Origin: DTYU01 sp040756575
Lineage (GTDB): Bacteria > Bacillota > Desulfotomaculia > Desulfotomaculales > Ammonificaceae
Direction: 5' to 3'
NCBI GenBank assembly: GCA_040756575.1
Contig: JBFLYP010000009.1
Location: 23,490 to 87,489, forward strand
DNA: 64,000 bases
Below the pieces are notes generated by a model. That model saw only the letters and a program-made list of their open reading frames with translations. It was not told the origin of the DNA and made no database searches. Below, one piece after another: positions 17,554-25,753 of the stretch (within the stretch, counting starts at the first letter, position 1; each line of letters begins with the position of its first letter). Position numbers and translations under genes: made by a program.

Positions 17554-18449
17554 ACCGGAAAGAGCACCGGTCCGGGTTTGTAAGTATTGTGGGACGGCCC
17601 AACGTCGGCAAATCGACACTCCTCAACCGCCTGGTGGGCCGTAAGGTGGCTATTGTTTCGGATAAACCACAGACAACCAGAAACCGGATACAATCCATTT
17701 TCACCCTTCCTGACGCCCAAATCATCTTTTTGGATACACCCGGCATTCACAAGCCCCGGCACCAGCTCGGCGAGTACATGGTGAGGACCGCGCTCAACAC
17801 CCTTCGGGAAGTCGATCTTATACTCTTTATCCTCGAAGCCGGTGCACCATTCGGCCCGGGCGACGGTTTTATACTAAAACGCCTAAAAGAAGCTGCAACG
17901 CCGGTCTTCGCATGCATCAACAAAATTGACCTTGTAGCAAAAGAAACGCTCTTACCACTGATTGACGACCTGCGGCAAAAGCATGATTTCGCCGCTATTG
18001 TCCCGCTCTCCGCGCTTACAGGCGAGAATACGGAGGGGCTGCTGAAGGAAATAGTGGCGCACCTGCCGCCGGGCCCGCGGTACTACCCGCCGGAAGCGGT
18101 GACCGACCAGCCGGAGCAATTGGTGATCGCGGAGCTTGTCAGAGAAAAGGTGTTACAGCTTACCCGGGAAGAACTCCCGCATGGGGTAGCGGTTGCAATA
18201 GAGGAGATGGTTCCACGTTCCGCCGGTTTGTTATATATCCGGGCGGTGATATATACGGAAAAGGAATCGCACAAAGGAATCCTTGTCGGCAAAAGCGGCC
18301 AGATGCTCAAGAACATCGGCCGGCTCGCCCGGGAGGAAATCGAAGCGCTGTTCGGGCGGCGGGTTTTTCTCGATTTATGGGTTAAAGTAAGACCGGACTG
18401 GCGAAGGAGCGAAGTCTTTTTACGCGAATTCGGCTACCGGCCTGAATAG
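17550..18449 (+). CDS. era: GTPase Era
   Basis: 299 residues. G1 GRPNVGKST, G3 DTPG, G4 NKID, then a C-terminal KH domain with GKSGQMLKNIG. Era binds the 16S rRNA 3' end and is needed for 30S assembly. ATG 17550 overlaps the cdd stop (ATGA). Ends the core cluster; recO and glycyl-tRNA synthetase genes, common neighbours elsewhere, are absent. Confidence 0.96.
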   Translation: MNRKEHRSGFVSIVGRPNVGKSTLLNRLVGRKVAIVSDKPQTTRNRIQSIFTLPDAQIIFLDTPGIHKPRHQLGEYMVRTALNTLREVDLILFILEAGAPFGPGDGFILKRLKEAATPVFACINKIDLVAKETLLPLIDDLRQKHDFAAIVPLSALTGENTEGLLKEIVAHLPPGPRYYPPEAVTDQPEQLVIAELVREKVLQLTREELPHGVAVAIEEMVPRSAGLLYIRAVIYTEKESHKGILVGKSGQMLKNIGRLAREEIEALFGRRVFLDLWVKVRPDWRRSEVFLREFGYRPE

Positions 18450-18482
18450 ACTGAACAGTGCACATTCAAAATATTTTCTAAA

Positions 18483-18568
18483 TTGACATCCTTTTGCGAA
18501 ACTGCTACAGTGGATAAGGGCTAAAGCATTTCCAGGGCCTTCCCACGATAATGAAGGCTTTTCTTTTT
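18483..18568 (+). promoter_or_regulatory. mgtE promoter followed by a terminator-like hairpin (possible attenuator)
   Basis: TTGACA (18483-18488), 17-nt spacer, TACAGT (18506-18511). About 25 nt after the expected start, GCCTTC (18537-18542) pairs with GAAGGC (18553-18558), followed by TTTTCTTTTT, only ~14 nt before the mgtE ATG. A terminator between promoter and gene suggests attenuation. The alternative is that it simply terminates era transcripts. It is far too short for an M-box riboswitch. Confidence 0.5.
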
Positions 18569-18581
18569 GGGAGCTGAACAA

Positions 18582-19940
18582 ATGCCTGCTAAATCCAAGG
18601 ACGTATTAACGCAGCTCCAAAACTTTCTCGCCGCCGGCCCGACGGAAGGCCTGCGCCGGTTTCTGCGTGAGGTGCACTACGCCGACCTTGCAGAAGCGTT
18701 GCCGGAGCTTAACCTGCCTCAGCAGATAAAGATCATCCGGATGTGTGAGCCGGGCAAGGCCGCTGCAGTCCTCTATGAGCTTGACCGCGCCGAAGTGGCC
18801 GCACTGCTTGAAGGCTTGGGGGAATGGCGGACTGCTTCCATCCTCCGGGAGATGTCCCCTGACGACGCCGTCGATTTACTTGGGGAAATGCCCCCGGAGG
18901 ACCGGGAACGATTTCTTTCGCTGATGGGAACATCCGAAGCGGAAGACGTCCAGGAACTCCTTGAGCACGGACCCGAAACCGCCGGCGGCATTATGACGAC
19001 CGAGTATGTCGCTGTCAGAAAAGACATGACGGTACAAGAGGCTATCAACAGCCTGCGTGCCACCGCTCCGGATGCGGAAACGGTTTACTATGTCTACGTC
19101 GTCGACGCACAAAACCGGCTTGTAGGGGTTGTTTCGCTGCGGGAATTGATCCTCTCAGTTCCTTCTACCCCTGTCGGAGATATCATGCGCACGGAGGTCG
19201 TCAGTGTCAATGTCCGCACCGACCAGGAGGAAGTTGCACGCATCGTAGCTAAGTACGACTTCCTGGCCATTCCCGTAGTGGATGATGAGCATCACCTGCT
19301 TGGTATCGTAACGTTTGACGACATACTCGACGTACTGGAAGAAGAGGCGACCGAAGACATCCTGCGGCTGGCAACCGTCGAGGTCGAGGGGCGTTACTTT
19401 GATACCGGGGTTTTAAAGCGGGCCGGCAGGCGCCTCCCCTGGCTGGTAGCCCTTTTGTTCGGCGAACTGCTCGCCGGTAACGTCATCGCTAATTTTTCAG
19501 CGACTCTAAGCGCCGTCACAGCTCTGGCCTTCTTTATGACGGTAATGGCCGGCGGGCCGGGGAACCTGGCAACCCAAACACTGACGGTTGTGGTGCGAGG
19601 CCTGGCGACCGGTGAGGTAAGCCCCAGGGCGGTTTTATCGGTTATCCTCGGGGAACTGAAGGTAGCCATCATTGTGGGGCTGTTTTCCGGCTTAATCCTG
19701 GCCGGTGTGGCTTATTTCTGGCAGGGTCAAGTCATGCTCGGGGTTATTGTCGGGGTTTCGCTGGCAGTGAGCATGGTCATCGCGGCGGTCGTCGGCAGTT
19801 TTGTACCGCTGGTCATCAACCGCTTCGGCGTTGACCCGGCGCTCGCCTCCGGGCCTTTCATCACAACTTTAATGGACGTTTGCAGTATGCTCATTTACTT
19901 TGGCCTGGCTACTTTTATGATAAGCCGGTTTACGGCTTGA
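18582..19940 (+). CDS. mgtE: Magnesium transporter MgtE
   Basis: 452 residues. Cytosolic N domain of alpha-superhelix repeats (about 1-130), two CBS domains (about 135-255) that sense Mg2+, a connecting helix and five membrane segments forming the dimeric channel (about 285-450), with the conserved GGPGNLATQTL pore motif. ATG 18582 lies 8 nt after GGGAG; an in-frame TTG at 18567 is inside the terminator hairpin tail. Likely regulated at the leader. Confidence 0.95.
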   Translation: MPAKSKDVLTQLQNFLAAGPTEGLRRFLREVHYADLAEALPELNLPQQIKIIRMCEPGKAAAVLYELDRAEVAALLEGLGEWRTASILREMSPDDAVDLLGEMPPEDRERFLSLMGTSEAEDVQELLEHGPETAGGIMTTEYVAVRKDMTVQEAINSLRATAPDAETVYYVYVVDAQNRLVGVVSLRELILSVPSTPVGDIMRTEVVSVNVRTDQEEVARIVAKYDFLAIPVVDDEHHLLGIVTFDDILDVLEEEATEDILRLATVEVEGRYFDTGVLKRAGRRLPWLVALLFGELLAGNVIANFSATLSAVTALAFFMTVMAGGPGNLATQTLTVVVRGLATGEVSPRAVLSVILGELKVAIIVGLFSGLILAGVAYFWQGQVMLGVIVGVSLAVSMVIAAVVGSFVPLVINRFGVDPALASGPFITTLMDVCSMLIYFGLATFMISRFTA

Positions 19941-19980
19941 TTACCAGAGGCTTACCAGGTGGTTTTCGGAGGTTTAATCA

Positions 19981-20145
19981 ATGGGCGGAAAGATCCTGCC
20001 CCTGTTTATCATTTTCAAAGGAACCGCTCTCACCTGGAGTCTTCTCAGCGGCGCTGTCCGGACGAGAACGGCTGACCAGGACGAATCTCACCGACCTATC
20101 CAGCGCTATGGAATTTCGGATAAAAATGGATGCCCAAACGGGTAA
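19981..20145 (+). CDS. Small hypothetical protein
   Basis: 54 residues from ATG 19981, preceded by TTTTCGGAGGTTTAATCA, a well placed ribosome site. The N-terminal ~24 residues are hydrophobic (ILPLFIIFKGTALTWSLL), the rest polar, so it may be a small membrane protein. No family recognised. The good ribosome site and its position 40 nt after mgtE are the only support. The following stretch to 20275 shows nothing else recognisable. Confidence 0.45.
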   Translation: MGGKILPLFIIFKGTALTWSLLSGAVRTRTADQDESHRPIQRYGISDKNGCPNG

Positions 20146-20275
20146 AGCCGCTTTCACCCCTTACAGCCTGCGGTGATTTCCCTTGAAGGAAGTTACAGGC
20201 TCAAAGAGGTCCGGTCGGTCAGGGTGCTGCTCCGGCGTACCTACCGCTGCCAGCCTTCCTTCAAAAGTTCTTCAG

Positions 20276-20848
20276 TTAAGTTTCTCCGCCCGGAATTCCA
20301 CCCCACCGTTGAAAGAGCTCGTTCTCCACACCCAAAAGATCTAAGATGCGCCCGACGGAAAACTCAACGAGTTCGGCGATGGTTTTCGGCCTGTTGTAAA
20401 AGGCCGGCACGGGCGGTGCGATCACCACGCCGAGTCGCGATAATTGCAGCATGTTTTCCAGGTGAATGGCGCTGAAGGGCGATTCCCGCGGCACGAGCAC
20501 CAGCCGGCGTCTCTCTTTAATCGTCACATCGGCGGCGCGCTGGATCAGGTTTTCTGCATATCCCGCGGCTATGCCCGCGAGGGTCTTCATGCTGCACGGC
20601 GCGATCACCATCCCCTGGTGCAGAAAGGAGCCGCTGGCCACCGGCGCGTTAAAGTTGCTTTCGCTATAAACGTGGGGGGTGAGCGCCCGCATGTCTGCCG
20701 CAGTAAGGGATGTCTCCAGGGCGATTATTTCTTCCGCCCGCCTGCTCAGGATCAGGTGTGTTTCCACTTCGAGCTTCCTCAGCACCTCGAGAAGGGTTAT
20801 CCCGTAAATGACTCCCGAAGCGCCGGTAATGGCGACGATAATGCGCAA
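20276..20848 (-). CDS. ubiX: Flavin prenyltransferase UbiX family
   Basis: 190 residues. N-terminal nucleotide-binding signature VAITGASGVIYG, then the characteristic VIAPCSMKTLAGIAAGYAENLIQRAADVTIKERR and PRESPFS. UbiX makes prenylated FMN, the cofactor of UbiD-type decarboxylases. No ubiD homologue is in the window, so the partner must be elsewhere. Isolated minus-strand gene between mgtE and cas6. Confidence 0.93.
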   Translation of the reverse strand: MRIIVAITGASGVIYGITLLEVLRKLEVETHLILSRRAEEIIALETSLTAADMRALTPHVYSESNFNAPVASGSFLHQGMVIAPCSMKTLAGIAAGYAENLIQRAADVTIKERRRLVLVPRESPFSAIHLENMLQLSRLGVVIAPPVPAFYNRPKTIAELVEFSVGRILDLLGVENELFQRWGGIPGGET

Positions 20849-21030
20849 TTAGCCAACCCTCCGTAGAAACTGAACTTAAACAGATTCTATCTGAAATCGT
20901 ACCGGTTTTAAAGGAGGGTTGGGAGAAAAAAGGCTACCAGGGCAAAATCAGGGCTCATCCCGAACTAAAATCGGGGCATGTCTATGAGGAGCTTGGAATT
21001 GGGTCGCTGTTAACATCGCTGCTAAATTAA
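20842..21030 (+). pseudogene. Startless coding fragment upstream of cas6
   Basis: A plus-strand frame from 20842 to TAA 21028-21030 reads as coherent protein (TELKQILSEIVPVLKEGW, then KGYQGKIRAHPELKSG and YEELGIGSLLTSLLN) but contains no ATG, GTG or TTG, and no ribosome site. It is probably the 3' remnant of a truncated gene. Family not recognised. It overlaps the start of the divergent ubiX by a few bases. Confidence 0.35.
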
Positions 21031-21043
21031 TGTTATACTCGTT

Positions 21044-21115
21044 ATGGCCGACTTGTTAAATTTAACTCAAGGCGAGCTTGTAAGAGAAATTAAGCTACAG
21101 CAGGTGAAGAGATGA
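21044..21115 (+). CDS. Putative 23-residue leader peptide coupled to cas6
   Basis: ATG 21044 to TGA 21113-21115, product MADLLNLTQGELVREI plus seven residues; the stop overlaps the cas6 ATG as ATGA. It may be a coupling leader or the remnant of a longer gene. No clear ribosome site of its own. Low confidence. Confidence 0.3.
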   Translation: MADLLNLTQGELVREIKLQQVKR

Positions 21116-22122
21116 TTAATATACCCTGCCCGGAGAAACTTACGCTTAGCCGCTACGAGATTAATATCGTAGCCGGACCGCAGGGTCTTGCCCTGCCTGC
21201 ATACAAGGGTTCGACCTTCCGGGGCGGCTTTGCCGGCACCTTCCAACGCTTGGTATGCACAACCGGGAAGCGGGAGTGCCGCCCCTGCCTGCTGAAGGCG
21301 GAGTGTCCCTACGCTCTGGTCTTCGAGAGCGAGCCGCCCGCCGGCGCCGAAGCCCTGCGCAACTATGCGGATGTGCCCCGGCCCTTTGTCCTGGAGCCGC
21401 CGCTTGAGGAGCAGACCGAGTACGCGCCCGGCGAGCAGGTGGTTTTCTGCCTTATGCTTTTCGGCCGGGCGGCGAACCTGCTGCCATACTTCATCGTCAC
21501 TCTCGACGAGTTTGCTCGCCGCGGCATCGGCCGGGGCCGGCGGCCGTTCTCGCTGGACCAGATCAACGCGGTAAACCCGTTGAGCGGTGAAGCGGCGCTC
21601 ATCTACGAGGCGGTAGACCGGGTGGTCCGCCCCCGGGATCTAAGGGTTACGGCGCAGGATGTTTGGGCGATTGCCACTGCGGAGATGCCAACTGACGGCA
21701 TAAATTCGCCAGCCCCCTCCAGAGCAGTAAAAATCAGGTTTCTCACACCCACCCGGCTCACCTTTGATGGCCGGCCTGCAGCCGCACCGGAGTTTCATAT
21801 CATCGTCCGGAACCTCCTCCGCCGTATCTCATCGCTCTGTTACTTCCACCATGGATTCGCCTATGAGGCCGACTTTCCGGCCATCATCGCAGAGGCTGCC
21901 CGGGTCGAATTGCGGGCCAACCACACCCGCTGGTTTGAGTGGGAGAGGTACTCTTCCCGGCAGGCAAAAAAGGTACCGCTTGGCGGGCTGATCGGCGAGG
22001 CTGTTTATAGCGGCCCGCTTTCCGCCTTTTGGCCGCTCTTGCGTCTGGGTGAACTGTTGCACGTCGGCAAGGGCACCGTTTTCGGCCAGGGTAAGTTTAC
22101 GCTCGAATGCCTTGAAGAATGA
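21112..22122 (+). CDS. cas6: Cas6-type CRISPR endoribonuclease, standing alone
   Basis: 336 residues. The N-terminal half has KGSTFRGGFAGTFQRLVC followed by a cysteine cluster (ECRPCLLKAECPY); the C-terminus has the glycine-rich RAMP/Cas6 signature LLHVGKGTVFGQGKFTLE. This fits the PF10040 branch of Cas6 proteins, which cut pre-crRNA within repeats. No other cas gene or full CRISPR array lies in the window; two CRISPR-like repeats occur at 52.8 kb. Ribosome site AGGTGA is 5 nt before ATG 21112. Related RAMP-fold proteins without CRISPR roles exist, so the function is inferred. Confidence 0.75.
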   Translation: MINIPCPEKLTLSRYEINIVAGPQGLALPAYKGSTFRGGFAGTFQRLVCTTGKRECRPCLLKAECPYALVFESEPPAGAEALRNYADVPRPFVLEPPLEEQTEYAPGEQVVFCLMLFGRAANLLPYFIVTLDEFARRGIGRGRRPFSLDQINAVNPLSGEAALIYEAVDRVVRPRDLRVTAQDVWAIATAEMPTDGINSPAPSRAVKIRFLTPTRLTFDGRPAAAPEFHIIVRNLLRRISSLCYFHHGFAYEADFPAIIAEAARVELRANHTRWFEWERYSSRQAKKVPLGGLIGEAVYSGPLSAFWPLLRLGELLHVGKGTVFGQGKFTLECLEE

Positions 22123-22512
22123 CGGCTTGGCTGTGCTGCATTCCCTTGCACAGTTCGAACGCTGCGGAGGTAGGCGGAGCAAAACTTGCGGTTGCAGGGA
22201 TCCGGTTACCTCATAAACCCGGGAGAAGCACCGTATCAAATAATGGGTCGTTCAGTGCACGTGTGACTGCTATGAAGGTCAATCTTTTCGAAAAACCGGT
22301 TTATTGTCTTCCGTAACTACGGTGTTTCTCCTGTTAACTTGTGCGGGTAGAAGGTTGCGGAGTAAAGTTACCCAGAGGGCGACGTCAATCCGGCGGTTTT
22401 GAGTAAAAGGTGATGGTATGATTTGTAAAAGCGCTTGCCATCATTTTTTCACCGGAAAAGGGTTAGGCCGCGGATTAGACCAAAAATCAGTCTACAAATG
22501 CTTTTGGACAAA

Positions 22513-22541
22513 TTGACATATTGGCAGCCTAACTGTAAAGT
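22513..22541 (+). promoter_or_regulatory. Sigma-A-like promoter before a decayed gene
   Basis: Perfect TTGACA at 22513-22518, 17-nt spacer, TAAAGT at 22536-22541. It precedes the gene remnant at 22625. The stretch 22123-22512 upstream shows no gene. Confidence 0.5.
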
Positions 22542-22624
22542 TTTTGTTAGAAGAACCTTATTTTGTCGATATTTTTGTCGAGGAGGGATGGTTATGTAGG
22601 GATTAGTTAGCCAATTGTTAACTA

Positions 22625-23043
22625 TTGGAAGTTGCCTTTGAAAAAGCGGTAAACAGGTCCGCAGTGACGGTTGCATCCGAACTGGCGGAGGTACTTTGGG
22701 TTAAAAATATGTTGTTCTTACCCCGTAGACAAGTCTGCAGGGATCAAGGGGTGGATATATTTGAAAGAATCTGCTTAGGCAGCGCGGAGGGGGACGGCCA
22801 CCGACCTGAACCCGACCGCGGGGGTCAGTGGGAACAGTAAGCTGAAGCGGGAGGGTATAAAGCAGAAGACCTCCGCTTCCGACGGTTTTACCGGTCGGCC
22901 GGTCTTTCTCCGGGTGCCTGCACCGTCTGGTTTTACCATCCGGGTGGAGGGCGAACATCAACGGGACGGCAGTGGAAGGCGAGTTGACCGATTTGGACAA
23001 GGTAACTCTGGTCCTCGGCGACATGAACGAACGGTTCGATTAA
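22625..23043 (+). pseudogene. Decayed gene of unknown family with several frameshifts
   Basis: Three consecutive segments in different frames read as natural protein: 22625-22790 from TTG (AFEKAVNRSAVTVASELAEV), about 22797-22952 (ATDLNPTAGVSGNSKLK, TGRPVFLRVPAPSGFTIRVEG), and 22954-23043 (NINGTAVEGELTDLDKVTL ... NERFD stop). The last switch is a +1 shift at about 22953; a TAG also interrupts one frame at 22776. The protein family is not recognised. A good promoter upstream suggests it was once expressed. Alternatively it is two overlapping short genes, but the amino-acid continuity favours decay. Confidence 0.45.
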
Positions 23044-23157
23044 CATTCTGGACCTTTTGTTAAGGGAACATGGAATCGGGCCGGTACCTCTTGAGAGTGG
23101 CCTGGAATATTGACAAGTAGAGATTCAGTATGAATTCGTCTGGGAGGTGGAGTAATA

Positions 23158-24735
23158 GTGTTAAAAAGAAAAGCACTCATTCTTTGTCTGGCGGGACTGT
23201 TGGCTATCGCCTGCCTGGTTGTTCCCGCGGGGGCTGCTGTGGATCTCGGGGGTAGCGGCTTACTAAACGGCTTATTAGGCGGCTTGTTAAACACGGGCGG
23301 GTTATCAGCGACCTCCGAAGACGGACAGGGGTTGCTTAATGGCGGAAATAGCGGCTTATTAGGCGGCTTATTAGGCAGCTTGTTAAACACGGGCGGATTA
23401 TCGGCGACCTCCGAAGATGGACAGGGGTTGCTTAGTGCCGGAAATAGCGGCTTATTAGGCGGCTTATCAGGCGGCTTGTTAAACACGGTCGGGATGTCGA
23501 CAACCTCCGAAGATGGACAGGGGTTATTGGGCGACCTGTTGAAAGTGGATCTCGGGGGCGACGGTTTATTAAATCTGGATGTCACGGTCGACGACCTGCT
23601 GAGGCTGCAACTGGACCTCCCTCCGGAAGGCGGTCAGAATGGCGGGCTTTTAGGAGGACTGTTGGGAGGGGTGTTGGGAACGCTGCTGCCCTCAGCAGAC
23701 ACTCGTGCGCCGACTGTGACAGGTACCGACCCTACGAACGGTGCAACCGGCGTGCCGGTGGATAAGACGATAAAGGTGACTTTCAGTGAAGAGGTTCGGC
23801 AAGGCGAAACATATGACCAGATCAGCTTGAAGGATGACCAGGACCGGGATGTAACCTTTACGAAGCAATTGACCGGTAACGAGCTCACCGTCGACCCTAC
23901 GAATAACCTGAAGTATGGCACATCCTACAAGGTAAACATCCCGGCCGGGGCGGTGAAAGATGCCGCAGGCAACAAATTGAAGGAAGCGTACACGTTCAGC
24001 TTTCGCACCGGATCGTCAGGGGCGACCGGTGCGCCGGTTGTGACGCGTACCGACCCTGCGAACGGTGCAACCGGCGTGCCGGTGGATAAGACAATAGGGG
24101 TGGCTTTCAGCGAATACGTGCAGATTGGCGACAACTATAACCTGATAACGTTAAGGGACGGCGAGGGTAAGGATGTAGCATTCACGAAGGGGATAGTCGG
24201 CAACATACTCGTCATCGACCCGACGGGCAATCTGAAGTACGACACATCCTACAAGGTGAACATCCCGGCCGGCGCAGTCGAGGATACCGAGGGCAACGAG
24301 TTGGCGGAAGCGTACACATTCAGCTTTCGCACCGGATCGTCAGGAGCGACTGGTGCGCCGGTTGTGACGGATACCGACCCAGAGGACGGCGATACCAACG
24401 TGCCGGTGGACAAGACGATATGGGTGACTTTCAGCGAATACATACAAGAGGGCGACGACTATGACCGGATAACGTTAAGGGATGACGAAGACGAGGATGT
24501 AGATTTCACGAAGATGATAATCGGCAACTTTCTCTTCATCAACCCGACGGACAACCTGGAAGCCCGCACGTACTACGAAGTAAAAATCCCGGCCGGCGCA
24601 GTGGAGGATGACGCGGGCAACGAGTTGGAGAAAGCGTACACATTCAGCTTCCGCACCGGATCGTCAGCGACCGGTGCGCCGGAAGTGAACGGGTACCGAC
24701 CCTGCGAACGGTGCAACCGACGTGCCGGTGAATAA
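23158..24735 (+). CDS. Secreted Ig-like repeat surface protein, N-terminal part of a frameshifted gene
   Basis: 525 residues to a premature stop. Signal peptide (residues 1-26, cut near AGA-AVD), then three 32-residue Leu/Gly repeats (GLLGGLLGSLLNTGGLSA, then TSEDGQGLL; DNA period 96 bp, about 23256-23543), a spacer, and three SbsA-type Ig-like (Big_5) domains, each with DPxNGATGVPVDKTI and ending TFSFRTGSS. In the fourth domain one extra base near 24690 (compare GTGACGCGTACC at 24038 with GTGAACGGGTACC here) shifts the frame. The rest of the domain and the SLH anchor follow in the next entry. Probably one S-layer-attached protein, broken or misread. Confidence 0.85.
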   Translation: MLKRKALILCLAGLLAIACLVVPAGAAVDLGGSGLLNGLLGGLLNTGGLSATSEDGQGLLNGGNSGLLGGLLGSLLNTGGLSATSEDGQGLLSAGNSGLLGGLSGGLLNTVGMSTTSEDGQGLLGDLLKVDLGGDGLLNLDVTVDDLLRLQLDLPPEGGQNGGLLGGLLGGVLGTLLPSADTRAPTVTGTDPTNGATGVPVDKTIKVTFSEEVRQGETYDQISLKDDQDRDVTFTKQLTGNELTVDPTNNLKYGTSYKVNIPAGAVKDAAGNKLKEAYTFSFRTGSSGATGAPVVTRTDPANGATGVPVDKTIGVAFSEYVQIGDNYNLITLRDGEGKDVAFTKGIVGNILVIDPTGNLKYDTSYKVNIPAGAVEDTEGNELAEAYTFSFRTGSSGATGAPVVTDTDPEDGDTNVPVDKTIWVTFSEYIQEGDDYDRITLRDDEDEDVDFTKMIIGNFLFINPTDNLEARTYYEVKIPAGAVEDDAGNELEKAYTFSFRTGSSATGAPEVNGYRPCERCNRRAGE

Positions 24736-25579
24736 GACGATAAGGGTGACTTTCAGCGAATACGTACAGAGGGGCGACAACTATAACCGGATAACGTTAA
24801 GGGACGGCGAAAACAAGGATGTGGCCTTCACGAAGCAATTAAGCGGTAACAGCCTCGTCATCGACCCGACGGGCAACCTGAAGTACGGCACCTTATACGA
24901 GGTGAGAATCCCGGCCGGCGCAGTGGAGGATACTGAGGGCAACGAATTGGAGGAAGCGTACGCGTTCCGCTTCCGTACCGTTTATACCAGCACGGTTACT
25001 CCGGCAGCGGTTCCCACGTTTTCAGACGTTAACGGTCACTGGGCGGCCGGCTGCATTAAACGGCTCTCGGAACTAGGACTGGTTTACGGGTACCAGGACG
25101 GCACATTCCGGCCTGACAATAAGATAACCCGCCTAGAGGCTGCCTGCATGCTGGCCCGTTTGATGAACGTTCCGGCCGGGGGCGAGAGTGACTTGCAGAG
25201 GTTCAAGGATGCCGCGAGCATCCCAGAGTGGGCACGGACGACCTTGGCAGGAGCGGCGAGGGACCGCCTGGTGTATGGCTACCCGCACCGCGACGGCTCC
25301 CTGACCTTTGAGCCGTACAAGTTGATTACAAGGGCGGAAGAGGCGGCGCTCATGTCCCGGATCCTCGAGCAGAAATTCGGTACCTTGACGCCTGCGTACC
25401 TTGCATTCCGCGACAGCAACCGAATTCCCGCCTGGGCGAAACGGGCAGTGGGTATTGCCGTTGCCAAGGGTATAGTCACCGGTTACCCGGATTACACTAT
25501 CCGGCCGCAGAACTACGTAACCCGGGCAGAGGTGGCATGCATGATCCTGCGGCTGCTGGGGCAGTTCCAAATATCTTAA
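24722..25579 (+). CDS. C-terminal part of the frameshifted surface protein: Ig-like domain plus three SLH domains
   Basis: 285 residues if read from GTG 24722, but this is the continuation of the preceding gene after a +1 shift rather than an independent gene: the first residues (PVNKTIRVTFSEYVQ) are the middle of a Big_5 domain and there is no ribosome site. Three S-layer homology domains follow (FSDVNGHWAAGCIKRLSELG; FKDAASIPEWA; FRDSNRIPAWA), each with GY/FRP and TRAE motifs that bind pyruvylated cell-wall polymer. A strong terminator lies 16 nt after the stop. Confidence 0.8.
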   Translation: MPVNKTIRVTFSEYVQRGDNYNRITLRDGENKDVAFTKQLSGNSLVIDPTGNLKYGTLYEVRIPAGAVEDTEGNELEEAYAFRFRTVYTSTVTPAAVPTFSDVNGHWAAGCIKRLSELGLVYGYQDGTFRPDNKITRLEAACMLARLMNVPAGGESDLQRFKDAASIPEWARTTLAGAARDRLVYGYPHRDGSLTFEPYKLITRAEEAALMSRILEQKFGTLTPAYLAFRDSNRIPAWAKRAVGIAVAKGIVTGYPDYTIRPQNYVTRAEVACMILRLLGQFQIS

Positions 25580-25594
25580 GCGCGGGTCCGGGGA

Positions 25595-25625
25595 GGGGCG
25601 GCCGGTCTTAAGGCCGCCCCTTTTC
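25595..25625 (+). terminator. Intrinsic terminator of the SLH protein gene
   Basis: GGGGCGGCC (25595-25603) pairs perfectly with GGCCGCCCC (25612-25620), followed by TTTTC. Confidence 0.88.
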
Positions 25626-25657
25626 ATTGTATAATAAAAAAGCTCGCACCGTTGAAA

Positions 25658-25695
25658 ATAAGAGCAACCGGTCTTTTCAGACAGGTTGCTCTTTG
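25658..25695 (-). terminator. Terminator of the HExxH protein gene
   Basis: AGAGCAACC/GGTTGCTCT stem with a 14-nt loop. On the minus strand it is followed by TATTTTC, so it most likely ends the minus-strand gene stopping at 25754. A further GC hairpin (GTGCCCGG/CCGGGCAC) lies at 25703-25733. Confidence 0.6.
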
Positions 25696-25753
25696 AAGCG
25701 GCGGTGCCCGGAACCCGGTGGGACCCCGGGCACATTAGCGGTACACGTGGGTG

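Noticed and set aside
18500..18580. M-box magnesium riboswitch before mgtE
   Set aside because: The leader is only about 70 nt and lacks the conserved M-box helices; only a terminator hairpin is visible.
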